Position numbers and translations under genes: made by a program. From Pseudophaeobacter flagellatus (GTDB taxonomy: Bacteria; Pseudomonadota; Alphaproteobacteria; Rhodobacterales; Rhodobacteraceae): a stretch of 64,000 bases of DNA. Every line of letters begins with the position of its first letter. Position 1 is the first letter of the stretch. A model generated the notes under the pieces. The model was not told where the DNA came from, searched no databases, and worked only from the letters and a program-made list of their open reading frames with translations. Positions 37,337 to 46,496 of the stretch are shown here, one piece after another. Where the stretch lies: NCBI RefSeq assembly GCF_021228235.1, contig NZ_JAJQRG010000013.1:24407-88406 (forward strand), given 5' to 3'.

Positions 37337-37720
37337 TCAGACGAAACGTCGCTCCACAACGCGCCAGTAGAAAAGAAAAAAGGTCAACGACGCAAAGATT
37401 ACAGAAAAATAGACCGGTGAGACAAACCCCGGAAATAGAATAAACGCGACCAGAGATATCAAAGCCATAGAGGTCACGAACGCAACCTTCGGACCCAGGA
37501 TGCAAAACAGGAAAATCAAGCTCAAACCAACAAGGCTCAGGGATATCCAGACATAATGCATGGTTATTCCCAGACCCACTCCGCGTGGTTTACCCCATAT
37601 CGTAAGCGATACATCATTGATCACCGCCAGAAAAAGACAGTGGAAGAGTGGCAGCGCGGTAATCTTGAGCATGAAATTTGGCAATAGCGGGCCTCTATCC
37701 GGTTCCCCAATGATGCGCAT
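37337..37720 (-). CDS. Small unknown membrane protein
   Basis: Up to 127 residues with three to four hydrophobic segments and no motif I know. No clear ribosome site marks the start, which could also be TTG 37753 or ATG 37672. It sits at the right end of the island. Confidence 0.4.
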   Translation of the reverse strand: MRIIGEPDRGPLLPNFMLKITALPLFHCLFLAVINDVSLTIWGKPRGVGLGITMHYVWISLSLVGLSLIFLFCILGPKVAFVTSMALISLVAFILFPGFVSPVYFSVIFASLTFFLFYWRVVERRFV

Positions 37721-37989
37721 TTTGCATCTAGGGCTGTCAACCTTTTCGATCAAAATGGAACGGCGGGAAAGACCGCATCCCGTTGATACGGAAGCAGTTT
37801 CATGCTGCAGCCAACATGATCGCCAGCTTTTGGTCGCGGCCGCGCGGTGAAATTAAAGGCGTTGATTAGGGGCCAGGGGGGCAAAGGGGGCCTAGTTTGC
37901 GGCGCGGGTCTTTTGCTGAATACGCTGGTGGATCTATCTAGCCCCCGCAGGCCATGGGATGTGACGCGCGGGGGCTAGGGGCCTTTGGC

Positions 37990-39387
37990 CTATCGGGTGC
38001 GGGCTGGCACCGGTTTGGCGCCAACATCCCAGAACACCCCTGCCATAACCTTTAGCGCATCCCGGCACAGTGGCTTTAGTACGTGTTCGTTTGGCGCATG
38101 TTGTGAACAGCCCCGGTAGGAATGCGGCACCCAGATGGTTGGCAGCTCCAGGATATCGGTAAAGCTGTCGTTGGGCAGCGATCCTGCGAGGTTCGGAAGC
38201 ACGTGCAGCGCGCCAGCGGTTTCGCGGATTGAATCGCCTACGAACTGCGCCCAGGGGTGCGCTGGATCCAGCCGGGTGGCGGAAAAAAAGCCGCGATCAT
38301 GGGCGCAGATTTGCACCCGTTCAAAGCCGTTTGCATCCAGATGGCGGCGCAGGGCAGGGATCACCTCTTCTGGGTCAGTGCCCACGACAAAGCGCAGCTG
38401 GCAGGTGGCGCGGGCCCAGCCGGAAATCGCATTGACCGGGGCCTCTGGCACGCCCGAGACCATGGCCAGAACGGTAAAGCTGTTCCAGCCAAAGACACGT
38501 TCCGCCGGGGTCAGGTCCTGCTCGCCCCAGTTTGGGTCCACCTGCGGGCCATCGCCGCCTGCGACGGGCAGGTCGCGCAGTGCAGCGCGCACGCTGTCTG
38601 TCAGGCTGTCGGGCCGCCACTCGGGGACCTTGATCTGGCCCCGCACATCGGTGATGCAGGCCAGCGCATGAGACAGGATCATCGCCGGGTCGGCCAGCAA
38701 CCCGCCCCAGTTACCAGAATGATGCGCGCCTTCGTGGGTTTCCACCAGCAGATCAAAGGTGGTGCCGCCGCGCGACCCCATGAACATTGTCGGCACCTCG
38801 GGCTGCAGGCGCGGCCCGTCCGAGGCGATCAACACATCCGCCGTGAGCCGGTCCTTGTAGCTGTGGAACACCTCGGGCAGGCCGACAGAGCCGACTTCTT
38901 CGCTCATCTCCAGCACAATACGGGTGTTGAACCCAAGGCTGCCGCGCGTGGCGATCACCGCTTCGAGCGCAGCGATATTGATCAGGTGCTGGCCTTTGTT
39001 ATCAGCGGTGCCGCGTCCATAGAGACGGTCGCCTTCCTCGACGATTTCCCAGGGCTCCAGCCCCTCGCGCCACATGCCTTCCTGGCCGCGCACAGTGTCG
39101 CCATGGCCGTAGGTCAGGATGGTCGGCAGGTCCTCGCCCTCCACCCGTTCTCCCAGCAGCAGCGGGCCTCCCTTTGGGTCCGGGTTGTTGATGATCTCGC
39201 AGGTAAAGCCGAGGGCTTGCAGGCGCGGCAGCATGGCCTCTTGCAGGTAGCTCAGCGATTCGGCGCGCGCCTCGTCAGCGGGGTTCTGGCTCTCGCTGCG
39301 GTAGGAAACCAGCTTGGCCAGGTCGGACTGGAAGGTGCCGGCCTCAAAATAGTCAGTCACATGAGAGATGGCGGCGTCACGGGTCAT
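37990..39387 (-). CDS. M20-family metallopeptidase
   Basis: A 465-residue zinc peptidase or deacylase. The metal-binding TYGHGDTVRGQEG, the YGRGTADNKGQHLI linker-site and MSEEVGSVGL (catalytic Glu pair) are visible, with a dimerisation domain in the middle. It is the last gene of the peptide operon and overlaps the ggt stop by 4 bp (ATGA), so it likely cleaves peptides imported or released by that pathway. It is cytoplasmic. Confidence 0.9.
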   Translation of the reverse strand: MTRDAAISHVTDYFEAGTFQSDLAKLVSYRSESQNPADEARAESLSYLQEAMLPRLQALGFTCEIINNPDPKGGPLLLGERVEGEDLPTILTYGHGDTVRGQEGMWREGLEPWEIVEEGDRLYGRGTADNKGQHLINIAALEAVIATRGSLGFNTRIVLEMSEEVGSVGLPEVFHSYKDRLTADVLIASDGPRLQPEVPTMFMGSRGGTTFDLLVETHEGAHHSGNWGGLLADPAMILSHALACITDVRGQIKVPEWRPDSLTDSVRAALRDLPVAGGDGPQVDPNWGEQDLTPAERVFGWNSFTVLAMVSGVPEAPVNAISGWARATCQLRFVVGTDPEEVIPALRRHLDANGFERVQICAHDRGFFSATRLDPAHPWAQFVGDSIRETAGALHVLPNLAGSLPNDSFTDILELPTIWVPHSYRGCSQHAPNEHVLKPLCRDALKVMAGVFWDVGAKPVPARTR

Positions 39388-40949
39388 TGTTGGTCCTCGA
39401 GAACTGCGTCACCCCAGGGTGACATGATTTCAGTGCATCCACTGTTGGTTTCGCCATCGCGCATGACCCCGGCGGGGCAGGCAAAGGCATAGGGAAGAAC
39501 GGTGCGCCGGGTGGTCTGCACTGGCATGACATCCGACAGGGCATTCAGTACTTCTGGCGGCAGGGTTTCATCTGCAACGGCGGTGGCGCCGCCCGATACG
39601 TCGATGCGCGGGGCGTGAAAGGCGGTTGCTATATCCATTTCCCGATCCGTCAGGAAAGAGGCCAGCTGGGACACGGCCGAAACGATCTTGCGCCCACCAG
39701 AGGCCCCAAGCGCAAAGCGGCGCGTGCCGGATTGGCCAAGCGTCGGGCAGACATTCATCAGGCAGGCCTTGTTGGGCGCCAGCGAGTTGGGCTTGCCCTG
39801 TTCCGGGTCGAACCACATGATGCCATTGTTCATCAACAACCCGGTAGAAGGCGACACCACGCGGCTGCCAAAAATGGACAGCAGGGTCTGGGTATTGGCG
39901 ACCATATTACCGGCCCGGTCGACAATAGAAAAATGCGTGGTACAGCCGGGCGCTTTGGCTACCTCGCCGCTGTCGCCCATGCTGGAAACCCGCTCTGCAT
40001 AGGCCGTTTTCAGGGCGCGGGCATAGGCGGGAAAGGCCTGAGCCGGGGAGCTGAGGTCGCTTTCGGCCAGCTGCTGCATGACGCGGGCAAAGGTCGGGCC
40101 GGCGGTCAGCCCCGGCATCACATGGAACAGCGCATCGCGGTAGGGCACTGGCTGCGCCGCCCCCGTCCAGGCGCGGTATTCGGCCAGGTCCTGCGCCGAG
40201 AGGCTGCCGCCCTTGGCCTGCACATCCTGGGCCAGGGCCTGGGCCAGATCGCCTTCGTAAAAGGCGCGCGCACCGCCCCGGGCCAGAGCCTCTAGCGTGT
40301 CGGCCATGGCCGATTGGTCCAGCCGGTTGTCGGGAATGGCGGTCCAGCCAGAGCCCTTGGGCCAGGTGCCATCATCCAGAAACATTGCGGCGGCATCCGG
40401 GTCTTTCGCCAGATTGCGCGCTGACGAGGCAATCAGCAAGGCGGCGTACCAATCCACCAGCAGACCTTCGCGGGCATGGGCAATCGCCGGGGCCAGCAGT
40501 TCTGCCCAGGGCATCTTGCCCCAGCGCATATGGGCCTGACCAATCCCATCAACGGTGCCCGGCACCGCAATGGCTGCCGCGCCCTCGACATTGCGATCCT
40601 CGACCACCCGCTCCCAGGGGAAGAGATCGCTTGCCTTGCCTTCACCTGACAGGGGATAGTCGTCTACCTTAAGCGCCTTGGGGGAGCGCATGCCAAAGTT
40701 GATGGCCACCGCTTCGCCGGTATCGGCGCGCCAGTGCACCGCTGCACCACCGCCAGCCGGGCCGCTCATCCAGGGTTCCAGCACGCCGATCGCAAAAGAG
40801 GTTGCCACGGCTGCATCTACCGCATCGCCACCGGCGCGCAGCACCTCGGCACCGGCCTCGGCGGCCTGGCGGTGCTGGGCCGCGACCACGCCGCCTGCGG
40901 TTTCAATGACATGTTTGCGGGTCTCTTGGGTCTGTGACAGCGCGCTCAT
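39384..40949 (-). CDS. ggt: Gamma-glutamyltransferase
   Basis: A 521-residue autoprocessing Ntn-hydrolase. The cleavage site and nucleophile lie in GCTTHFSIVDRAGNM, with the expected nucleophile Thr337 after Cys336, giving a ~185-residue small subunit. The large-subunit segment AQHRQAAEAGAEVLRAGGDA is typical. No signal peptide is visible, which suggests a cytoplasmic enzyme, unlike E. coli Ggt. It lies between the importer ATPase and the M20 peptidase, with ATGA overlaps on both sides. Confidence 0.92.
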   Translation of the reverse strand: MSALSQTQETRKHVIETAGGVVAAQHRQAAEAGAEVLRAGGDAVDAAVATSFAIGVLEPWMSGPAGGGAAVHWRADTGEAVAINFGMRSPKALKVDDYPLSGEGKASDLFPWERVVEDRNVEGAAAIAVPGTVDGIGQAHMRWGKMPWAELLAPAIAHAREGLLVDWYAALLIASSARNLAKDPDAAAMFLDDGTWPKGSGWTAIPDNRLDQSAMADTLEALARGGARAFYEGDLAQALAQDVQAKGGSLSAQDLAEYRAWTGAAQPVPYRDALFHVMPGLTAGPTFARVMQQLAESDLSSPAQAFPAYARALKTAYAERVSSMGDSGEVAKAPGCTTHFSIVDRAGNMVANTQTLLSIFGSRVVSPSTGLLMNNGIMWFDPEQGKPNSLAPNKACLMNVCPTLGQSGTRRFALGASGGRKIVSAVSQLASFLTDREMDIATAFHAPRIDVSGGATAVADETLPPEVLNALSDVMPVQTTRRTVLPYAFACPAGVMRDGETNSGCTEIMSPWGDAVLEDQQ

Positions 40950-41929
40950 GCCGCATCCTTTTCATACATCGGGCTGTCCGGATCATGCAGGTGGCACTCG
41001 ACCCGGCCTGTCTCGTTCTCCAGTGGCCGGGGGGCGGTTGTTTTGCAATGCGCGGTGGCAAGCGGGCAGCGCGGGTGAAAGGCGCAGCCCGACGGCGGGT
41101 CGATCGGATTGGGATAGGCCGTGCCTAGCGCGGTTTCCGGCACGCCCTGGCTTGGGTCCGGGGTCAGCACAGAATTCAGCAGCGCCTTGGTGTAGGGGTG
41201 GCGTGGGCGCTCAAACAGCTCGGCCACCGGGGCTTCCTCGACGATCCGGCCCAGGTACATCACCGCCACGCGCGTTGCCAGATGTTCCACCACCGCCAAG
41301 TCATGCGAGATAAAGAGATAGGTCAGGCCGAATTCGCGCCGCAGGTCGCCCAGCAGGTTGAGGATCTGGCTCTGTACCGAGACATCAAGCGCCGAGGTCG
41401 GTTCGTCGCAGATGACGATTTCCGGTTTCATCACCAAGGCGCGGGCGATGGCAACGCGCTGGCGCTGACCGCCGGACATCTGGCTGGGGTAGGTGTTTAT
41501 CACCCGTTGCGGCAGACCAACCACGTCAAGCATATCCTTCACCGCCTTGCGCTGGCTGGTGCTGTCACCGATGCCATGCACCCGCAACGGCAGCGAGATC
41601 AGATCGTAGATCGATTTGCGCGGGTTGAGCGAGGAATAGGGATCCTGAAAGATCGGCTGCAGCCGTCCGGCCAGAGCACGCCGATCCAGATCCTGCATGG
41701 CGGTACCTTCGAACAGCACATTCCCGTCGGTTGGCTGTTCAAGCCCCAGCAACAGCTTGGCCAGGGTGGACTTGCCACAACCGGATTCGCCGACCAGGCC
41801 CAGCACTTCGCCCTTGCGTAGGGTCAGATTGACATCGTTCACGGCTGTCAGCGGTTTGCGCTTGCCAAACAGGCCCTGCTTGACGGTATAGGTCTTTTTC
41901 ACCCCGTTGAGGGTCAGGATCGCGCTCAT
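40946..41929 (-). CDS. Peptide ABC transporter ATP-binding protein (DppF/OppF type)
   Basis: A 327-residue ATPase. Walker A is GESGCGKST, the signature is MSGGQRQRVAIARAL, Walker B is [12 protein letters not shown], and a C-terminal oligopeptide/dipeptide tail has the conserved CAFHPRCPLA Cys cluster. It pairs with the DppD-type ATPase upstream; the two overlap by 4 bp. Confidence 0.93.
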   Translation of the reverse strand: MSAILTLNGVKKTYTVKQGLFGKRKPLTAVNDVNLTLRKGEVLGLVGESGCGKSTLAKLLLGLEQPTDGNVLFEGTAMQDLDRRALAGRLQPIFQDPYSSLNPRKSIYDLISLPLRVHGIGDSTSQRKAVKDMLDVVGLPQRVINTYPSQMSGGQRQRVAIARALVMKPEIVICDEPTSALDVSVQSQILNLLGDLRREFGLTYLFISHDLAVVEHLATRVAVMYLGRIVEEAPVAELFERPRHPYTKALLNSVLTPDPSQGVPETALGTAYPNPIDPPSGCAFHPRCPLATAHCKTTAPRPLENETGRVECHLHDPDSPMYEKDAA

Positions 41930-42921
41930 GCGAATTCTCCTTCTTCGGACAGGGCGCCATCATCATAGACGCAGCGAAAGCCATGGCTGGGGGTGCCATA
42001 CTGCGGGATCTCGGCCCGGCATTCGGCGCGCGCATGCGGGCAGCGGGTACGAAAGACACAGCCCGAGACTTCGCCGATCAGCGAGGGCACAACGCCGGGA
42101 ATGGTCCCCAGAGGCGCGCCGCGTTCGGTCTTGCCCGGTTGCGGAATGCAGCGCAGCAGGCCGCGGGTATAGGGATGGCTGGGGGTGGCAAAGACCTCTT
42201 GGGCCGGGCCGGTTTCCACCAACTCGCCGGCATACATCACGGCGACCTTGTCAGCGACCCGTGCGACCACGCCCAGATCATGGGTGATCAGGATCATCGC
42301 CATGTTCATCTCGCGGGTCAGATCAACCAAAAGCCGCAGGATCTGCGCTTGAATGGTGACATCCAGTGCGGTGGTGGGTTCATCCGCAATCAGCAGATCT
42401 GGTTCGCACATCAGCGCCAGCGCGATCATCACCCGTTGCCGCAGACCACCCGAAAGCTGATGCGGATATTGCGACAGGCGGCTTTCGGCAGCGGTGATGC
42501 CGACCTTTTCCAGCAGCTCGACAGCGCGGGCACGAGCCACCGATTTGCTGACCTTGCGGTGCAGAAGTAGCGTTTCGGTCAGCTGATCGCCGATCGTATA
42601 GGCCGGGTTGAGCGAGGTCATCGGTTCCTGAAAGATCATCGCAATGCGGTTGCCGCGCAGATCGCGCATCACCCGGCGATTGGCCGCCAGCAGGTCGATG
42701 CCATCAAAGCGCATCTCGTCGGCCGAGCGGGCAATGGATTTGCCCAACAGCCCCATCAGCGCCAGAGAGGTCAGCGATTTGCCTGATCCGCTCTCGCCGA
42801 CGATGGACAGGGTTTCCCCCCGGTGCAGGTCAAAATCAATGCCGCGCACCGCATGCAGCGTACCGCTGCCGGTTGGAATGGTCAGGTTCAGGTTCTTTAC
42901 GGATAGCAATGGGGTGGTCAT
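41926..42921 (-). CDS. Peptide ABC transporter ATP-binding protein (DppD/OppD type)
   Basis: A 331-residue ATPase. Walker A is GESGSGKSL, the signature is [15 protein letters not shown], Walker B is [14 protein letters not shown], and the C-terminus has [14 protein letters not shown]. It joins the permease DppC-type gene by a 1-bp TGATG overlap. Confidence 0.93.
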   Translation of the reverse strand: MTTPLLSVKNLNLTIPTGSGTLHAVRGIDFDLHRGETLSIVGESGSGKSLTSLALMGLLGKSIARSADEMRFDGIDLLAANRRVMRDLRGNRIAMIFQEPMTSLNPAYTIGDQLTETLLLHRKVSKSVARARAVELLEKVGITAAESRLSQYPHQLSGGLRQRVMIALALMCEPDLLIADEPTTALDVTIQAQILRLLVDLTREMNMAMILITHDLGVVARVADKVAVMYAGELVETGPAQEVFATPSHPYTRGLLRCIPQPGKTERGAPLGTIPGVVPSLIGEVSGCVFRTRCPHARAECRAEIPQYGTPSHGFRCVYDDGALSEEGEFA

Positions 42922-43817
42922 CAGCTTCTCCCTTCCGGCGAGGTGACATCACGCAGCCCGTCGCCCATCAGATTGATCGCCAGCACCAGCACAAACAGCA
43001 CAGCGCCAGGGATCAGGACCAGCCAGGGTTCAAACAGCATCATGTTCTTGCCCTCAGAGACCATAAGCCCCCAGGACGGCGTGGGGGGCTGGACGCCGAG
43101 GCCAAGGAAGCTGAGCGCCGCCTCAAGCAGAATGGCATGGGCCATTTCCAGGGTGATCACCACGATCAGGTTGTTGAAAATATTCGGCATGATTTCGGTC
43201 AGCAGGATGCGCGGCGTCGAGGCACCAATCACCTGGGCTGCAGCCACGTAATCACGGCGACTGACCTGCAGTGTCGAGGCGCGCATCACCACGGCAAAGC
43301 GATCCCAGAGCAGCAGCCCCAGAACGCAGATTACAACCGTCAGGGATCCGCCAAGGATCGCCACCACCGCCAAGGCCACCAGCACAACCGGCATGGCCAG
43401 GCGCACATTGATGAGGAAGGTCACAACCGCATCGACCTTGCCGCCGAAATAGCCGGCGGCAACGCCCATCGCGGTGCCGATCACGCCAGAGATCAGCGCG
43501 GCCACCGCGCCGATCAGCAGCGAGACGCGGGCGCCATAAATCAGCCGCGACAGGTAGTCCCGGCCAAGGTGGTCGGTGCCCAGCGGATGTTCCCAGGTGC
43601 CGCCCATAAAGACCGGTGGGACCATTCGGTTCATCAAGCTCTGGGCATAGGGATCATGCGGCGCCAGCACTGGCGCGAGGATCGCAACCAGTACCAAGAG
43701 GCCAACCACGGCCATGCCAAACAACAGCCCCTTGTGGCCCAGGGCGCGGGTTTTCAGCATTTGACGGGGCGATGGTCCCTGGATTTCTTGCAAGAGTGGA
43801 TCTGGGGCGTTGCTCAT
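42921..43817 (-). CDS. Peptide ABC transporter permease (DppC type)
   Basis: A 298-residue permease with an N-terminal membrane segment (~33-53) and the core permease region: GTDHLGRDYLSRLIYGAR, a loop with ATQVIGASTPRILLTEIMPN-like EAA contacts (AAAQVIGASTPRILLTEI), and several helices. It is coupled to the DppD gene and lies 1 nt after the DppB gene. Confidence 0.93.
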   Translation of the reverse strand: MSNAPDPLLQEIQGPSPRQMLKTRALGHKGLLFGMAVVGLLVLVAILAPVLAPHDPYAQSLMNRMVPPVFMGGTWEHPLGTDHLGRDYLSRLIYGARVSLLIGAVAALISGVIGTAMGVAAGYFGGKVDAVVTFLINVRLAMPVVLVALAVVAILGGSLTVVICVLGLLLWDRFAVVMRASTLQVSRRDYVAAAQVIGASTPRILLTEIMPNIFNNLIVVITLEMAHAILLEAALSFLGLGVQPPTPSWGLMVSEGKNMMLFEPWLVLIPGAVLFVLVLAINLMGDGLRDVTSPEGRS

Positions 43818-43818
43818 A

Positions 43819-44736
43819 TCAGGCGCTCCGCATTCTTGGGTCCAGCCAGGCGTTCAGCACGTCGGCAAGGAAGGTGAAGATGATATAGAACATCGAAAAG
43901 ACCAGGATCAGTGCCTGCACCGTAGGCAGATCGTTGCGGGCAATGCTTTCCCAGGCCAGGAAACCGGCGCCATGCAGGGCAAAGACGCTTTCTACAACGA
44001 TAGAGCCGCCCAGCATGAAGCCCATCTGAACCGCAGCCAGGCTAACCACTGGAATGATGGCATTGCGCAGTGCGTGCTTGAACAAGACGCGCGTTTCGCC
44101 GGCACCCTTGGCCCGCGCCGTGCGGATGAAATCGGACTCAAGCACATCCAGCATACCGGCGCGCGTCAGGCGCATGATGGCAGGCATGGCATAGTAGCCC
44201 AGCACAATGGTTGGCATTACGAAATGGCGCCAGGTTGACGCGCCAGAGGGGGGCAGCCAGCCAAGTTGAATGGCCAGAACCACGATCAGGATCAGGCCAA
44301 ACCAGAAAGAAGGCATCGCCTGGCCCGCAACCGACAGAAACAGCGCCAGCCGGTCGATGATAGAGTTGGGCCGAATGGCGGCCGCAACCCCCAGTGGCAC
44401 CGCTGTCAGCAGCGCAAACAGGATGCCACAAAGCCCCAGAAGCATGGTTACCTGCAGCCGATCTGCAATCAGGCTCGCCACTGGCAGCTTGAAATAGTAG
44501 CTCTCGCCAAAATCTCCACGCAGGGCCGAAAACAGCCATTCGCCATATTGCACCAGCATCGGGCGATCAAAGCCGTAAAGCCGCCGGATGGCCTCAATGT
44601 CTTCGCCGCTGGCGGTTTCACCTGCAAGCGCGGCTGCCGGATCACCGGACAGAAAGAGAAGGGAGAAGCTGATAAAGCTGACGGTGATGGCAACCAGCAC
44701 CGCCAGGCCCAGACGTTTCAGAATAAAGGTGAGCAT
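43819..44736 (-). CDS. Peptide ABC transporter permease (DppB type)
   Basis: A 305-residue permease. MLTFILKRLGLAVLVAI is the N-terminal membrane segment, and TRAGMLDVLESDFIRTARAK, ALRNAIIPVVSL form the typical EAA region. It is the first membrane gene downstream of the binding protein, separated by a hairpin. Confidence 0.93.
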   Translation of the reverse strand: MLTFILKRLGLAVLVAITVSFISFSLLFLSGDPAAALAGETASGEDIEAIRRLYGFDRPMLVQYGEWLFSALRGDFGESYYFKLPVASLIADRLQVTMLLGLCGILFALLTAVPLGVAAAIRPNSIIDRLALFLSVAGQAMPSFWFGLILIVVLAIQLGWLPPSGASTWRHFVMPTIVLGYYAMPAIMRLTRAGMLDVLESDFIRTARAKGAGETRVLFKHALRNAIIPVVSLAAVQMGFMLGGSIVVESVFALHGAGFLAWESIARNDLPTVQALILVFSMFYIIFTFLADVLNAWLDPRMRSA

Positions 44737-44798
44737 GAATGTCCTTTCGCACCGGGCGCGGGACCCAGGCGTTGCGGGGGTAGACTGTCGGGAAGGGT

Positions 44799-44823
44799 GG
44801 GTGAGAGGCGGGGCCTCTCACCC
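44799..44823 (-). terminator. Intercistronic hairpin between the binding protein and DppB genes
   Basis: Perfect 10-bp stem GGGTGAGAGG / CCTCTCACCC with a 5-nt loop on the plus strand. On the coding (minus) strand no T run follows, so it is more likely an mRNA-stabilising or partial-termination structure that favours the binding protein. Confidence 0.65.
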
Positions 44824-44831
44824 TGATAGGA

Positions 44832-46352
44832 TTAGTTCCAGGTCATATCCACGAAGCGCAGCACTTCGTCTGGGGTCGGCGTGTAGGCGACCTGATCTGT
44901 GAACACATAGTTGGTGTTATAGGTGAACATCGGGGCCCAGAAGGCCTCGTCGGTGATTTTTTCCAGCGCTTTAGAATAGTATTCTATGCGCTCATCCGGG
45001 TTCGTCGAGCTGTCCGCTACATCCAGCCAATCGCGTACTTCGTCGTCGCGGGTGCTGTCCAGAGAACCATGCTTGAAGAACTGGCTGACCATGGCAGAGG
45101 CATCGTTGATCGAGTAGCTGCCCCAGGTCTGGAACGACAGTGGCACCTTACCGTCCATGTTCAGTTCACGCAGGGCGGAATACTGCAGCATCTTGAAGTC
45201 GGTCTTGATGCCGACGTTGTTCAGATAGGAGGAAATCGCCTCGGCGTACTGACGGTCACGATAGGCATAAAACGCGGTCTCAAACCCATCAGGATAACCT
45301 GCTTCTGCCAGCAGTTCCTTGGCTTTTTCCGGGTTGAATTCATACTCGGTCACGTCCTGAACACAGCCGAATTGGCTGGGGAAACAGGGCGTGTAGACCA
45401 CCTTGGAGGAACCCTGAAGTAGCGCGTCGACCAGCTCTTGCCGGTTGATGGCGTGGTTCACCGCTTGGCGCACCAGCTTATTGGTGAAAGGGTTGTCGCC
45501 AGAGCGACCGGCGCTGTCCATCTGCAGATAACCGACGCGCATCGTCGATTCATTGGCGACGGTGAACTGCCCCATCTGGCCCAGTTTTGCGGCCTGGTCG
45601 GCAGGTACCTGCCAGATCAGATCCAGCGAGCCAGAGAAGAGTTCCGCCATCTGGGTGTTCACATCGGGAATGGTGCGAATGTCGATATTGGCGATTTCGG
45701 GCTGGCCCTTGGGGCTGTCGTGATAAGCGCTGTTGGCCTCCAGCTTGAAATGCTGCCCAGGGACAACTTCGGTCACCCGGTAGGGACCGGTGCCAACAGG
45801 TTTCAGCCCCATGCCGGATGCGCCGACTTCGGCGTAGTATTCGTTGGGATACATGGAAACAGGGCCAGACAGAAATTCGATCGCCGCCGGGAATTTCTTC
45901 TTCAACTTGATGCGTACGGTGTAGTCATCAACCTTTTCGGCGGATTCCATCCAGTTGACATTGCGCTGTGTCTTTACGCCGTTTTCTTCCTTGGCGACAA
46001 AGTTGACGGTGAAGACGACGTCATCGGCATTGAAAGGCTCGCCGTTGTGAAAGGTGACGCCTTCGCGCAGTTTGAATTCCAGCGTGGTGTCGTCAATCCA
46101 TTCCCAGCTGGTGGCCAGGTTGCCGACATATTCGTTGGTTTCTGGGTTGCGATAGATCAGCCCATCCCAGACCGCGCGCTGCATCACAACGCCTTCGCGC
46201 GAAGAATTGAAATAGCTGTCGATGTTCTCCAGCTCTTTGGTGAAGGCCACGTTCAGCGTGCCCGAGGCTTCGTCAGCTACGGCAGGCATGGCGACACTCG
46301 CCAGCAGCGTGGCGGCGATCAAAGCAGCACGAGGAGATGTCTTTCTAAGCAT
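44832..46352 (-). CDS. Peptide ABC transporter periplasmic binding protein (DppA type)
   Basis: A 506-residue binding protein. Residues 1-26 (MLRKTSPRAALIAATLLASV then AMPAVA) form a signal peptide with the cut before DEASG. The core has LATSWEWIDDTTLEFKLREG and FNADDVVFTVNF, typical of SBP_bac_5 proteins. I chose ATG 46352, which gives a clean signal peptide and an AGGGAAA site, over an upstream frame at 46385. First gene of the seven-gene operon ending in the M20 peptidase. Confidence 0.93.
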   Translation of the reverse strand: MLRKTSPRAALIAATLLASVAMPAVADEASGTLNVAFTKELENIDSYFNSSREGVVMQRAVWDGLIYRNPETNEYVGNLATSWEWIDDTTLEFKLREGVTFHNGEPFNADDVVFTVNFVAKEENGVKTQRNVNWMESAEKVDDYTVRIKLKKKFPAAIEFLSGPVSMYPNEYYAEVGASGMGLKPVGTGPYRVTEVVPGQHFKLEANSAYHDSPKGQPEIANIDIRTIPDVNTQMAELFSGSLDLIWQVPADQAAKLGQMGQFTVANESTMRVGYLQMDSAGRSGDNPFTNKLVRQAVNHAINRQELVDALLQGSSKVVYTPCFPSQFGCVQDVTEYEFNPEKAKELLAEAGYPDGFETAFYAYRDRQYAEAISSYLNNVGIKTDFKMLQYSALRELNMDGKVPLSFQTWGSYSINDASAMVSQFFKHGSLDSTRDDEVRDWLDVADSSTNPDERIEYYSKALEKITDEAFWAPMFTYNTNYVFTDQVAYTPTPDEVLRFVDMTWN

Positions 46353-46377
46353 GGTATTTCCCTGTTGCATAATTTTA

Positions 46378-46396
46378 AGTATCACTATTTGATACT
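46378..46396. promoter_or_regulatory. Candidate IclR operator
   Basis: Perfect inverted repeat AGTATCA-N5-TGATACT in the intergenic region between the peptide operon and the divergent iclR-type gene. A further TGATAC half-site lies at 46427-46432. Spacing suits an IclR-family dimer; binding is inferred. Confidence 0.65.
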
Positions 46397-46496
46397 AAGA
46401 GTTGTTATTTAATCATCATAACCAAATGATACGGATACAGGTCAAGCCCGTAGGTGCCAAAAAAATGACCGGTGGCGATATCAGTGGAGGCATCGC

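Noticed and set aside
38257..39492. 411-residue plus frame
   Set aside because: Antisense to the M20 peptidase gene; no motif.
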